A program made the position numbers and the translations under genes. Positions 30,932 to 41,486 of a stretch of 64,000 nt of DNA are shown piece after piece (the first letter of the stretch is position 1; each line of letters starts with the position of its first letter). The stretch comes from Pomphorhynchus laevis. Taxonomy: Eukaryota; Acanthocephala; Palaeacanthocephala; Echinorhynchida; Pomphorhynchidae. The stretch lies in NCBI GenBank assembly GCA_012934845.2, contig WNNJ02003776.1:62001-126000 (forward strand), in the 5' to 3' direction. The notes under the pieces were generated by a model. That model was given only the letters and a program-made list of their open reading frames with translations, was not told the DNA's origin and made no database searches.

Positions 30932-31990
30932 TTATCAAAACTAAGACTTTTACAATTGCATTCTGTTTCCATTATGTTTCTAATATTATCGTTACATATT
31001 CATTTTAATTCTTTATTTTAATTACAAATTTTTCGTACTAATGGTGGTAAGAGTTATTACCTTATTTTAGGAATATATTTACTTAAATCTGACCATATTA
31101 TTTCTTTTCTTTTTTAATTATTTAAAAGTCCGGCTATATTTATGTTATCTATACATTTATTAATGAAGTTTATGGTCAATGTATATTTTCTATTGTTATT
31201 ATTAACATTTATTGTACGATTGTGGTATTTTGTATTACAATAACTGTCTATTATACAACTTAGCCTATCATAGTCGTTAATTAATTTTTGATTTATTGAA
31301 CATATGATATCTTTAGAAAAACTTCTTATATTTACATAAAGATCTTATAGCTTATTATCACTTAAAAGTTGTTTTAATATTTCTAATTGTTCATTTATAT
31401 ACATATCTTTTTTAATATTTTTAACTCTATTTTTCCTATTCCTTTTATCACCATGACTTCTTGGTTTGCGTTTAACCGGATTATTATTATATAGTTGTTT
31501 ATTATGTATTATACTACTTCTGCCAAGTCCTTGTACCACGTTATTCAATCCTAATGGTTACATGGAATTAAGCGTTTTAATCTAAAAATCTTATTTTTCT
31601 AATAGTTTTTGATTTAATATTGATATGTTTTCTTCAATAATATGTTCTAAAATAAATAATTTACAATATCCTATATCATATCCTATTAATCTCATATGTT
31701 TATGAAATATAGTTTGACTATTATGCTGTATATTATATATGTGTTGCCTAAACCTAATTTTTAACATTTAATATGTTTTTCCTATATATTGCAATCCACA
31801 TGTACATTGTATTATATACACTACACCTGCGGTGTTGCAGTTACAATTATTATTAATATTTAATGAATAACATTTGTTTGTCGTATTACTTACAATTATA
31901 CAACAATATTTATTACAAAACATAACATACAGATGGAATTCAACCCATTTCAAATATACATACTGTTTATGGTTTCTTCACAGTTACAAA
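30932..31990 (-). pseudogene. PLE-2 copy 2, GIY-YIG endonuclease half
   Basis: The minus strand reads from about 31953 with CNKYCCIIVSNTTNKC, then NCNCNTAGVVYIIQCTCGLQ, YIGKTY, and after a break RFRQHIYNIQHN and LFILEHIIEEN, the core of a GIY-YIG nuclease preceded by a cysteine-rich segment. A basic linker NRKNRVKNIKKDMYINEQLE and coiled, Asn-rich sequence follow down to about 30945. The reading then meets the 5' end of CR1-B. No RT precedes this nuclease, so it is either the N-terminus of the same copy or the tail of an upstream partial copy; the first fits better. Confidence 0.65.
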
Positions 31991-32660
31991 TTATTATTAC
32001 AAATCACACTTTATCAAACATCCTAGCGAAGGAACTGATGATTGGCAGTATTCCTTGTGTTTTCGCCGGTCTGTTGATCGTTTCTTGGGGAGGTTCTTCT
32101 TTTAGCTCGCAGTGTCATTGATACACACTTAGCGATCGTTGTTGATATTTTGCAACGAATTTTAGCTATGCAATTTAGCTTAGCTTACAATACAATTATT
32201 ATTTATTATAAGGTTAGCAAGCTAGATCATCATCTGTACACTTCACCAGTTAATACGCAAACGAGTTGGCAGTCTCCGTGTGCTTCTAAACGCCCCCTCG
32301 TTTGGAGGGTTTCTTTACGCGGATATCACGACAAGTTTTGTTGCACTTGCATACCTGTCCATAAACGTGGAGTTTCGTGTGTGTGTTTTCTGTGGTGATA
32401 GATGTGAGTCTTTATCCCACGTATTTGAGTGCCCGGTGTTAGCGCAAAAATCTTTGAAGGAGATCGATAGGTTAAGTTTACGGCTAACCTGATAAACCTG
32501 CTAAATTTCTTTTGCCTGTTGGGAACTAGCGGTGGACTATCAAATATTGATATTATCTCAAATGAAGTCGTTGCACAATGTTTTATTTAATTTCTTTCAT
32601 TTGGCCAAGTCGAGAGACGCAGTGCCCTAATAAATTTCCTCTACATTATTATTTATAGCA
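31991..32660 (+). pseudogene. Remnant of an unidentified LINE C-terminus
   Basis: A plus-strand frame at about 32280-32490 contains CVFCGDRCESLSHVFECPVL, a C-x2-C-x7-H-x4-C knuckle typical of the region after RT in several LINE groups. Nothing else in 31991-32660 is recognisable. RLE-3 is inserted at 32661-32673, and the flank resumes at 41487. Confidence 0.45.
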
Positions 32661-32864
32661 TCACAAACTATACGTCAAAAAAAGTATTGGTCATTAAAGT
32701 TCTTACAACAGCTTAATACTGACAGCTCAAACACACAATATTTACTAAATACAATACATACGACGATACAATACATAACATACAAGCTTAAACACAATCA
32801 CAATAAACCATACAAGAGTCATCCCAAGATAAAAGAATAAAAGGGCTCCGGCCGTCGAACAGTT

Positions 32865-34194
32865 ATGCCACGAGGCATCCCCTCTTCGATACAAAAGTGT
32901 TGTTCGTGCAATGGCGTGGTTGCCAAATGCATGAGGTGTCGGTACGCTAAATCGAATAAACCATGTCTTAATTGCTCAGCTCCAAACTGCCTGCGCAAAA
33001 CTCAATGTGTTCAGGAATTCAGCAATCACGGTAACAACGAGTTTCAAATTGTACAGGAGCTTCATCCTCGAACGTACGAGCATCACACGATCCAATATCC
33101 ATGACAGAGAGAAATTTGGAAAAATGCTCACTTGACATTGTGTACGACGAATTAATCCAATGGTGTCCAAATTTTTTTAAATTCCCGATGTGTAGTGCAA
33201 GCAAAAAATTTCTTGGTCTAATTACAACGTCTTTCGATGACTTTAATAAAGCAAGAATAGATCGAAATGATCCTTTGAAAAGGGCCACCGTGCTATGCCA
33301 AATTCTTTTGCAGAGAATTCCGATACGGAAAGTTAACCTAACTAGGAAAACACTGGAACGGAGAATACTACTTTGGAGAGGGGGAAAACTTAATGAGTTA
33401 CTGGCAGAAGCGCGATTTTTTCAAAAGTGTCGGGTAAGTGAACTAGAAAAAGATGGAAACATGCCCACATCAAATACAAAAAAGGCTGTCAATCTAATTA
33501 AATCTGGATAAATCAGCAAAGCATCGCGAATATTAAAACAACGGTCTGTTGGTGGAATATTGTCATTGGGAACGGAACTTGACGGTATTACCGTGCTTCA
33601 AAAACTAAGGGAGCTTCATTCTACTAACGCGTCGACGTCTGACAGCCTGATGCTTAGAGATAGGTTGGATGGATGCGTGGAACATCATGACTCACGATTT
33701 TATGATTTGACGCCAGAGGAAGTTATAACAGCAGCAAAACGAACACGCGGATCTGCTGGTCCGTCTAGAGTAGACTCTGATGGTTGGAGACATTTTCTTA
33801 CATCATTTGGTAATAGTTCTTACCTTCTAGCCGACAAGATATCTGAATTCACAATTAACATATCGACTGAATATATTGAGCCATCCCTTCTGCAGGCATA
33901 TACAGTAAGCCGTTTGATACCATTAAACAAGATGCCTGGTGTCAGACCAATTGGAATTGGTGAGGTAGTGAGAATAGTTGGTCGTGCTTTGCTTTCACGC
34001 ATCAAAAATGATCCGACAGCAGTCTGTGGGAGTTTTTAACTATGCGCTGGACAACGATGTGGTACCGACATCGCTGTCCATTCAGTCCGAACAGCGTTTG
34101 AAAAATCGGCCGACAATTGTGTGCTATTGTTAGATGCAAGAAACGCATTTAATTGTGTTAACAGAGAAATGGATCTAACAAACATGAAATATAT
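32865..34194 (+). pseudogene. RLE-3 protein, N-terminal half (Cys cluster to early RT)
   Basis: It starts MPRGIPSSIQKCCSCNG, then CMRCRYAKSNKPCLNC and APNCLRKTQC, the family's cysteine cluster. After a frameshift near 33100 it reads DELIQWCPNFFKFP, and later RGSAGPSRVDSDGWRHFL, LNKMPGVRPIGIGEVVRI and, after another shift near 34037, LCAGQRCGTDIAV and LLDARNAFNCVNREMD (RT motif A). A stop interrupts at 33509. LINE-D is inserted right after NMKYI at 34194; the seven-base AATATAT at 34188-34194 is its duplication. Confidence 0.85.
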
Positions 34195-34227
34195 AATAAT
34201 AATACAAATTTATTTAATGTGGCAAAT

Positions 34228-34244
34228 GCGTACAAGCTGTACGC
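34228..34244 (-). ncRNA. LINE-D 3' stem-loop
   Basis: GCGTACA and TGTACGC pair around a three-base loop, just before ATTTGCCAC and the tail on the minus strand. Equivalent stem-loops at 14022-14038, 14321-14336 and 49604-49619 keep pairing with changed bases. Such 3' hairpins often serve as the RT recognition site of stringent LINEs. Confidence 0.7.
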
Positions 34245-34273
34245 TTACAAGTCCACAAACAAAAATGAAAAAG

Positions 34274-35802
34274 TCAAGCGGATAAATTGTTAAAATGGGA
34301 TCGGATTTGTCGTTTGAAGCACTGCAGGGAAGTTGATTGGCGTATATGAATGGGCAGATGATTCCACGATAGAGGAGCAGCCACCAGGAAGGAGCGGAGT
34401 CCAAAGGAGGTAGAGTAGTTTGGGACATGTAAAAGAAGGGAATTACAGGAACGCAAGGAACAGTAAACATGACGAGAATTATCACGAAAAGGAAGGTTGA
34501 GAAATGAAGGGGTATGAAAAGTTACAAGGCGGAAAGCAACGATAAGAAGACGAATTTGAACACGACAATAAATTGTAGGCGCTACCATCTTGCTTCTCTC
34601 GACAATAAATCGAGAGAAGCAAGATGGTAGGATGTATGATCAAAACGACGAAGACGGAAGAGAATTCGGACAGCTGCGTTGACGATGCGTTGTAGGGGAA
34701 GAAGAGTGGATTTAGGTGAGTTGGAAAATAGACTAAGACAATAATCGAGTCTAGAAAAAAGGAGAGATAATATGAGAGTCATACAAGAAGGGAAATCGAT
34801 CAATCTACGAACTTGACGGAGGTTGCGGAGTATCAAGGTAGATGAGCGTACTTTATCTCTAACGAAAGGTTTAAGTGAAAGTCGGTTGTCAAAATGGAAG
34901 CCTAGGAAAACGAGATTATCAACGATAGGAAGAATTGTAGAATTTAATGATACGGAGGGAGGTTCGAAGCCGAGGCGTCGAGGTAGGATCCACATAATTT
35001 TGGATTTATCAGGATTCAGAGAAAGGCGAAGGGAAGAAAGATGATTGGAAATTGAGACAAGACAGTCCGAAGCGGAAACACTAAGATCGTGAATACGATA
35101 AGCAGGTGCATGAGCATAGATGAGAATGTCATCAGCATATTGCATAACATGGAAGTTAAATTTATGAGAAATCGAAGACAAATCACCAAGCAGAAGATAG
35201 AAAAGTATAGGGCCTAATACGGAGCCTTGTGGAACACCGGACGGAATGGACGAAGGATGAGTGAGAAGAGTTAGAATATACGCGAAATGTACGGTTTGAT
35301 AGATATGAAGAAAACCATGATACAGTGGGTAAAGAGAAGCCATAATCATGACGAAGGCGATGGAGAAGAATCGAGTGATCGACGATGTCAAAAGCAGACG
35401 ATAGATCAAGAGAAACTATGACACTACATAATTTATGATCGCGCTATATGAGTAAGTCGTTATAAACTTTAAGACAGGCATTTTCGGTAGAGTAATTAGA
35501 GCGAAAAGCGGCTTGGAAGGGAGGAAATAAGTTAGAGGAATAGAGATATGTATTAACTTGCTTAAGAACGAGACGCTCAAGGAGTTTAGAGAGGGTTAGG
35601 AGAAGTGAAATAGGACGGTACGAAGATGGTAGTGAGGAGTCGAGAGATTGCTTTTTGACGAGAGGACGAACAGTTGCGCATTTCCAGATGGAAGGAAATG
35701 TACAGCTACGGATGGACGAGTTGAACAATGTGGTTAGGAAGGGTAAGATAGAGGAGCAGATATTTTTAAGCAAGTGAGTGGGAATTGAGTCAGAAGGAGA
35801 GG
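34274..35802 (-). pseudogene. LINE-D copy 1 RT and C-terminal tail
   Basis: From the CR1-C junction the minus strand gives PSDSIPTHLLKNICSSILPF, WKCATVRPLVKKQSLD, SSYRPISLLLTLSKLLERLV and FPPFQAAFRSNYSTENA. After a break near 35430 it continues GVPQGSVLGPILFYLL, VMQYADDILIYAHA (YADD) and LSLNPDKSKIMW. The final segment has FLVAAPLSWNHLPIHIRQS, the typical end of CR1/L2-type ORF2 proteins. A perfect inverted repeat at 34583-34629 disturbs the coding sequence where these LINEs usually read L-WLPV. Confidence 0.85.
34583..34629. repeat. Perfect 20-bp inverted repeat within LINE-D copy 1
   Basis: TACCATCTTGCTTCTCTCGA (34583-34602) is followed after seven bases by its exact reverse complement (34610-34629). 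It lies inside RT-family coding sequence, so it looks like a local templated inversion rather than a functional hairpin. Confidence 0.9.
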
Positions 35803-35909
35803 TTTTATTATTATTATTATTATGTAGACAACGTTACGAGCATAGCTCACAGTTGCTGACAAATCGATAGTCAAAATAAAAGAAAAAGAGAAAATCAAAA
35901 ACAAATCAG

Positions 35910-38849
35910 TTAACAATTTAAAATAATCTGTCGTTTAAAGAGCTCACGAGTTCCCGCATTTACAATATCATCGCTTAAACGATTCCATGAATTTATTATT
36001 CGTTGTCCAAATTGAATCGTCCTAGAATGTACTATTCGTTGGCGACTAAGATAAAATGAGTGACCTCGCAAAGCTCGAGTTGATCGAATGTTGAAGAGCC
36101 CACGCAACACATGGTGTTCATTGTGAAATACCTCCCATACAAGACACAGATCCCGCGAGTCACGAATATCACATAATGACTGCATATTTAAAGACCGAAG
36201 ACGGTCCTCGTAAGGAAGTTCTCTCAAAGAATGTACTAATTTTGTTGCCCTACGTAGCACCTTCTCAAGTCGATTAATCTCATCTCTGGTTCGAGGGTAT
36301 GAACATTGAGAAGCATATAACAAATGACTTAGTACAAAAGCGTTTGCAAGAACTCTAAAAGAACGTGGACTCACATAGCTGAATGATCGGCGAAGGAAAC
36401 CAACCATACGCATGGCCTTCGAACAAATGTACTCAGTGTTTTGGCGAGTGGAGAAATCATCCGTTATCAATACGCCAAGATCTTTATAGCTCGAAACCAA
36501 TTTAATCACTCGATCCCCGAGATGATATATCGGCACTGGAACAATATTACGTGATCGAATGTGCATGCAAGTGCACTTCGAGGCATTAACAGACAGACCA
36601 TTAGAACGTGCCCACTTAAGAACCGTGTCAATATCTGATTGAAGAATGTTACGATCATAATTCGACTTGATGGCTCTCCAAATTTTTAAATCGTCAGCAA
36701 ATAATAATGAATGCGAACTTATTACACTGGGTAGATCGTTGATGAAAATACAAAACAGCAAAGGACCCAATACAGACCCTTGCGGGACACCGGCATTAAC
36801 TGGATAATGCTCGGAAAGGGTACCGTTAATGGCGACCTGGTATGTGCGACCAGAAAGAAAGTTGCATATCCAACGAATGATAATTGGATTGATTTTTAAT
36901 GCACTTATCTTCATAATCAACTTGTCATGGGGTACATGATCAAATGCTTTGGAGAAGTCAAAAAATATGACATCGACAGCATACCCCTCATCCACTATGG
37001 AACCCCAACTTTCCTGTGCCAATAAAAGGTTGGTTACAGTGGAACAGTTTTTACGGAATCCGTGCTGATTAGTAGAAAGTAACCTGTATGATTCTAGGTA
37101 GCTACTGATTATCCGATAAAGTAATCTCTCTAATACACGACACGATACAGAGGTTAAACTAACCGGTCGGTAGTTATCTACACATGATCGATCACCTTTC
37201 TTATGAAGCGGCTTAATGATAGAGCGTTTCCATGCATTCGGGACTATACCGTAATATAATGATGCTATAAATATCCTATATAAAGGCGCAGCAATGACAT
37301 CATGAAGATTCTTCAGGTATATTGAGGGAAGTAAATCTGGGCAAATCGAGCCCGACGGTTTCAGTCGTTTAAACTCTTTCATAACATCTTGAACTGTGAA
37401 CAAGTGAAGAATATCAAAAATTGACGGATTAATACGAGTAATTTCTATACAAGGAGAAGTAGTAGCTGATACGAGAAATTTACGACCAAATGCATTAGCA
37501 ATATCGAAATGATCTACTAGAATGCGTCCATTGTTTCCAATGATAGAGCTAGAAGATCGAACATTACTTTTAAAATTTGCATATTTAAATAATATGTTAG
37601 GATTGTTGGCTGACTTTCCTATCAGTACTTGTTCAAATTGCCGCTTTTTAAGTCTCTTGAGATATGTGAAATGATTCCGACACTTTTTAAATGACCTATA
37701 ATCAGTTTCTCCATTCCTATACCTTACGAATTTTTGCTTCTTGGATCTCAATGCATCTTGAAGCTCCTTATCAAACCAAGGATTTGTGCGTGCACGGGCA
37801 GTTGCTACCTTACGAGGTGAGAAACGTAGAAGGAGCGATATCATTAGAGTTTCAAATTGTTGCCAAGATGATTCAACTCCAAAAATCAATGGATCATACC
37901 AATTTGTACCGAGAAGGGATTGACGTACTAAACTGTAATTGGTTTTGAAACATTGTACTGACATACATGAAGACTCAGGTTGTGACAATATATTAGATAA
38001 GTTTGTATTAAAGCGAATAACAGAATGATCAGAGCTGCCTAAGGGATCCAAATATGTTATACCGGTGATCAAATATTTATCGGAAGTAAGACAAATATCA
38101 AGCAAAGATTGATGGTCTCCAGAGGAACGAGTAAACATTGAGACATGTTGCGTTAGATTAAGAAAATTGATAGTATCAAGGAATGCTGATGAATAATTAT
38201 TGTTATTTAAGCATATGTAGTTAGTCCAGTCTATAGAAGGCATATTTAGATCACCCACTACTACCACATTACTACGGGATCCAAACTTTAATAATGTATC
38301 AACTATGGAACAAACATCCATTCTTGGACTACGATATATAAGACCAATAGTAACTAACACATGACCGGACAGTAATATATTGCCCCATAGTGTTTCTGTA
38401 CCACCTTCAGACTTGGCACTTAAGGTCATAAACGCTACACTATTATGTAAATATAAAATTACCCCACCTCCTCTCTTTCCGGTCCTATCGACACGATAAG
38501 AAGAATAATTAGCTATTTCAATCTCGTGATCAGATATATCGGAGTTAAGCCAGCTTTCTGTTATTGCTATTAACAAGGGCTGGGAATATTGAATACGTTG
38601 CTTCAATTCGTGAATTTTATTAAGAAGACTGCGTGCGTTAGTATACAAGATCACAGAACTATAGCCTATTGAAGCACATGTGTTATTTCCCTTACTGTTA
38701 GCACTATTGGATTTCGCCAGAGCAGACCACAACGGTGATTGATAATAAACAATGTCATCTAAGTAATCACATGCATTTGTAATGGGTATGTTGGATAAGC
38801 TAGAAGCGACGAGAGGAGCTAAATCTAATCCACAAACAGCGGAGTCCAA
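35910..38849 (-). CDS. CR1-C ORF2 copy 1: APE endonuclease and reverse transcriptase
   Basis: The 979-residue frame is unbroken. The APE domain lies at about 65-300: ILYTNARSLLNKIHELKQRI, AITESWLNSDISDH, GKRGGGVILYLHN, GLIYRSPRMD, VVVGDLNMPSIDW and GSSDHSVIRF. RT lies at about 520-800: WKRSIIKPLHKKGDRS, NYRPVSLTSVSCRVLERLL, STNQHGFRKNCSTVTNLLL, VIFFDFSKAFDHVPHDKL, NAGVPQGSVLGPLLFCIFIN and LLFADDLKIW (FADD near 715). The C-terminal tail has RTIQFGQRIINSWNRLSDDI. The protein is identical to copy 2. The start methionine overlaps the end of ORF1 by about 25 bases. Confidence 0.95.
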   Translation of the reverse strand: MDSAVCGLDLAPLVASSLSNIPITNACDYLDDIVYYQSPLWSALAKSNSANSKGNNTCASIGYSSVILYTNARSLLNKIHELKQRIQYSQPLLIAITESWLNSDISDHEIEIANYSSYRVDRTGKRGGGVILYLHNSVAFMTLSAKSEGGTETLWGNILLSGHVLVTIGLIYRSPRMDVCSIVDTLLKFGSRSNVVVVGDLNMPSIDWTNYICLNNNNYSSAFLDTINFLNLTQHVSMFTRSSGDHQSLLDICLTSDKYLITGITYLDPLGSSDHSVIRFNTNLSNILSQPESSCMSVQCFKTNYSLVRQSLLGTNWYDPLIFGVESSWQQFETLMISLLLRFSPRKVATARARTNPWFDKELQDALRSKKQKFVRYRNGETDYRSFKKCRNHFTYLKRLKKRQFEQVLIGKSANNPNILFKYANFKSNVRSSSSIIGNNGRILVDHFDIANAFGRKFLVSATTSPCIEITRINPSIFDILHLFTVQDVMKEFKRLKPSGSICPDLLPSIYLKNLHDVIAAPLYRIFIASLYYGIVPNAWKRSIIKPLHKKGDRSCVDNYRPVSLTSVSCRVLERLLYRIISSYLESYRLLSTNQHGFRKNCSTVTNLLLAQESWGSIVDEGYAVDVIFFDFSKAFDHVPHDKLIMKISALKINPIIIRWICNFLSGRTYQVAINGTLSEHYPVNAGVPQGSVLGPLLFCIFINDLPSVISSHSLLFADDLKIWRAIKSNYDRNILQSDIDTVLKWARSNGLSVNASKCTCMHIRSRNIVPVPIYHLGDRVIKLVSSYKDLGVLITDDFSTRQNTEYICSKAMRMVGFLRRSFSYVSPRSFRVLANAFVLSHLLYASQCSYPRTRDEINRLEKVLRRATKLVHSLRELPYEDRLRSLNMQSLCDIRDSRDLCLVWEVFHNEHHVLRGLFNIRSTRALRGHSFYLSRQRIVHSRTIQFGQRIINSWNRLSDDIVNAGTRELFKRQIILNC

Positions 38850-39330
38850 TTCAAGCGAGTCCCTCGTCGCACAATTTGAAAATTCCGAATTCTTAAGTTT
38901 GTTTCTCCTGCATCTAAGCGCGATCTCAATAATTGTCTAACCTCTCGAAGACGTTCACGTTCATACTTGTCAAGATCATTTAGTAATCTAACGGGAGAAC
39001 CTTTAAGATAATAGGAGTTGTTCAGAATAGTTTTGGCAGCCGCTGCGTCGGTAAAAATTGCTTTTAATAATCTAGGATGATTATTCTGCTTTTTACCAAT
39101 TCGAAACAAAGCTAATAGTTTAATTTTGGACGTTACCTCTTTCGGTGACGCTACCAAAATGGTTGATAGTATCGCACGAACTTTGGATAAGTCGTCATCT
39201 AATCTATGTTGTATGTTGACCGAGATAGATTCAGGTATATTAGTGAAAACGATAGCGCGAGAATGATCATGATATTTGCGTACGCGGGAAAAGTGCTGCT
39301 CAGAGGAAATCACTGATTTTCCATCACTGA
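38825..39330 (-). CDS. CR1-C ORF1 copy 1, C-terminal part (5'-truncated)
   Basis: The frame is open from the element's truncated 5' end to a stop at 38825. It reads AIVFTNIPESISVNIQHRL, KIKLLALFRIGKKQNNHPRL, RLLNDLDKYERERLREVRQL and AGETNLRIRNFQIVRRG, the same C-terminal domain as CR1-B ORF1. About 160 residues remain compared with 398 in CR1-B, so the N-terminal zinc-finger region is lost. A 14-base-period duplication (ATCACTGATTTT twice, 39309-39334 on the plus strand) lies at its truncated end. Confidence 0.8.
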
Positions 39331-39675
39331 TTTTATTAGGTAATGACAGCAGAACCGAAGAAACTTCATCAGACGAAACGGGAAGAAGGTGGAATAGTTA
39401 TGGGAGGGAAGTATTTAAAGAGAAGAGTGGGTACAAGGGGGCTATGGGTAGTAGGGAAAGTAAATTAGATAGTTTAGTTTGTAGATAAGAAGAAAATTTA
39501 TCAGGATTTATATTACAAGGGGTAGATGATCGTGAAAGTATTGAGTTTAAGATTTTCCAATGAGATGTAGAGTTGGAAGATGACTCGAGTTGATTTCGCC
39601 AAAAGAGAGTACGTTTAGTACGTATAAGAATGAGATGTGAACGGCGTTGAGAAAAGTAGGAATCACTTAATATAT

Positions 39676-41352
39676 GTCTAGCTTTATCGACGATATTAAA
39701 TAACACGTATGGGCAACCATCAATTCTTACTGTCGATAATATAACGCTATTGCCGGCTGAACGATTCACACAAGGGGATCCGCTGGCCATGGCTGCTTAC
39801 GCTTCTGCATCAATGCCCCTAATTGACAGATTGAGTAAGATTGCACCTGGAGCTATCCACTGTTGGTACGCAGGCGATGGAGCATGTGTCGGAAAAATCG
39901 ATGACCTCTTAAAAGAGTGGGAATGTGTCAAGCAGTTGGGCCCGAATTATGGATACTTTGTAAATCCTACAAAATGCATGCTTCTCACACACGACGTAGA
40001 GCTGGGGACTAATCTAAAGTGATTTGCAGACGATGCCGTACCTATACATAAAGATGGTGCCAAATACCTAGGAAGCTTTATAGGTATCGGTGAATACGTG
40101 AAGTCACGAGTTAAAGAAACGGTCGACGGTTGGAATAAGTCACTTGATCAGCTTCATGAGATTGCATCAATCAACGCATTCTCGACTTATATTCTATCGA
40201 CAAAGGCATATCAACACCAACAGACTTATTTAAACAGAACTTGCAAAACCACAAACAGTTGGTTTGAAAGCTTTCGTTCGCGGCTGTTCGAACACTTATT
40301 ACCTCATATGTTAGGTACCAGACCGATTTGAGAGGAAGATAGAATACTAATTACACTTCCGTTCAAATTTGGTGGACTCGGAATTTATAACCCAACCGAA
40401 AGAGGAAATGTGGATTACGTGAACTCGTTAAAGATGTTTGAGCTTAATAGGAATAGCTGTCAAAATTCTGTTCTTCTAGATAATCTACGAGATTTGTTGA
40501 GCCACATCCGACATTCCAATTTTAGCAGATGGGCTCATATTTCATCAGGTCTCATCCAATCCTCGGAGAGGGATCTTGCTTCGATTCTTAAAAACGCCAA
40601 TTCAACTGGAGCGTCGTAATGGCTGAATCCAGCGTATAACCTAGCGGGTACATTTCTAACTTCGAGGGAGTTTCAAGACGCTGTTGCAGTACGATATGGC
40701 TGGCAACCAAACTCAATGGCAAATAAGTGTCCTTGCGGTGCCGGATTTGATATTACGCATGCCCTGTCATGTCCGACTGGAGGATTTAATTTTGTCCGTC
40801 ACAATATTTTAATCGATAAAATATCTAAATGTTTAAGCACGTTTTGTAAGTGCGTAATAAAAGAACCCCAACTTAATCCTGTACCTCAATCTATTGAATT
40901 CGATAACAATACAACATCGCGAGATAGAGATGCAAGGGTAGATATTTCTTGCAACGGCCTATTTGGAATTGCTACGGACCGGTCCTTCATGGATATATGC
41001 GTTTTTAACTCTTTGGCTCCGTCGTACTCCCTATCAAGAATATCAGATCCCTTCAAATACCACGAAAATCGCAAAAAATGCAAAATATAATGAACGAATA
41101 GTGAAAGTCGAGCATGCATCCTTTCACCCGATTATATTATCGACCACAGGAGGGATGGGTCTGACAACGAACGCTGTACTGAAACAAATATCAAGTCAGA
41201 TATCCACTCACATTCATTCTTCGTACAATGATTGTATACGAACCTTACGATCAAGGATCTCAACCCTTATCGCAAAGGCTGTTTCAATGTCAATAAGGAT
41301 GAAACCTTACGCATGTCAGAAAGCAGACATGTCAGAAAGCAACAACCAATGA
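39676..41352 (+). pseudogene. RLE-3 protein, C-terminal half (RT to endonuclease)
   Basis: Reading resumes after LINE-D with LALSTILNNTYGQPSILT, AERFTQGDPLAMAAYASAS and CWYAGDGACVG. The usual YADD is YAGD here, so one catalytic aspartate is lost. Later parts are NYGYFVNPTKCMLL, WLNPAYNLAG, CPCGAGFDITHALSCPTGG (knuckle), VRHNILIDKI, RVDISCNGLFGIATDRS, MDICVFNSLAPS and VEHASFHPIILSTTGGMG. Stops near 40020, 40330 and 40618 and a frameshift near 41030 break the frame. The family membership is secure. Confidence 0.88.
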
Positions 41353-41486
41353 TCACACAAAATCACAAATAACGTTTTAAGTTTAATAGTGATAATAATA
41401 TAAGAGCCCATTTGCGGGTAATCCGTAAATTGTAATTGTCTGTTATCAATAATAAATTTTGATTATTAAAAAATCACAAACTATAC

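Larger units (their letters stand above)
17841..31990 (-). mobile_element. PLE-2 copy 2: Penelope-like element with apparently N-terminal GIY-YIG, split by CR1-B
   Basis: On the minus strand the GIY-YIG nuclease comes first (31953-31600), then a basic linker (31548-31000, with KRKPRSHGDKRNRKNRVKN), then a break at about 30931. After the CR1-B insertion the element continues at 19797 with EHICTHNLELIENCEFRNLL, LKDNYIITTIDKASNNFVF, DFSTLYTNLDLVDIKEAL (RT), FRYIDDICVFN (RT YIDD) and a C-terminus GKFLWMDNK at 18201 with no nuclease after it. This order matches the permuted PLE clade called Naiad. Several breaks. The 5' end near 31990 is approximate. Confidence 0.75.
35811..39330 (-). mobile_element. 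CR1-C copy 1 (CR1/L2-like LINE), very young
   Basis: TTTTATTA at 35803-35810 and 39331-39338 flanks it, and removing it restores the LINE-D linker-to-RT reading. It is 5'-truncated within ORF1 (no initiating methionine upstream). The 3' end on the minus strand is GTTGTCTACAT followed by AAT repeats. From 35817 to 39231 it matches CR1-C copy 2 without length change; one base difference was found (39021 versus 48953). Confidence 0.92.
34195..39668 (-). mobile_element. LINE-D copy 1 (CR1/L2 group), 5'-truncated, hosting CR1-C copy 1
   Basis: AATATAT flanks it (34188-34194 and 39669-39675), and joining the flanks restores the RLE-3 RT reading NMKYICLALSTILNNTYGQP. On the minus strand the truncated 5' end lies in the APE-RT linker (39668-39339, FSQRRSHLILIRTKRTLFWR). 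After CR1-C the RT follows at 35802-34600, then a C-terminal tail (34588-34274) and a 3' UTR with the stem-loop at 34228-34244 and a TATTATTATTAT tail. A few frame breaks are present. Confidence 0.85.
32674..41473 (+). mobile_element. R2-like LINE RLE-3, broken, 13-bp TSD, hosting LINE-D
   Basis: TCACAAACTATAC is present at 32661-32673 and 41474-41486, bounding the element. The 5' leader is 32674-32864. Coding runs 32865-34194 and continues at 39676-41352 after the LINE-D insertion. The 3' UTR carries the GCCCATTTGCGGG stem-loop (41406-41418) and GTAAATTGTAATTG, both shared with RLE-2, and ends A-rich. It is older than RLE-1, RLE-2 and RLE-4, since it has several frameshifts and stops and carries two further generations of insert. 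Confidence 0.9.
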
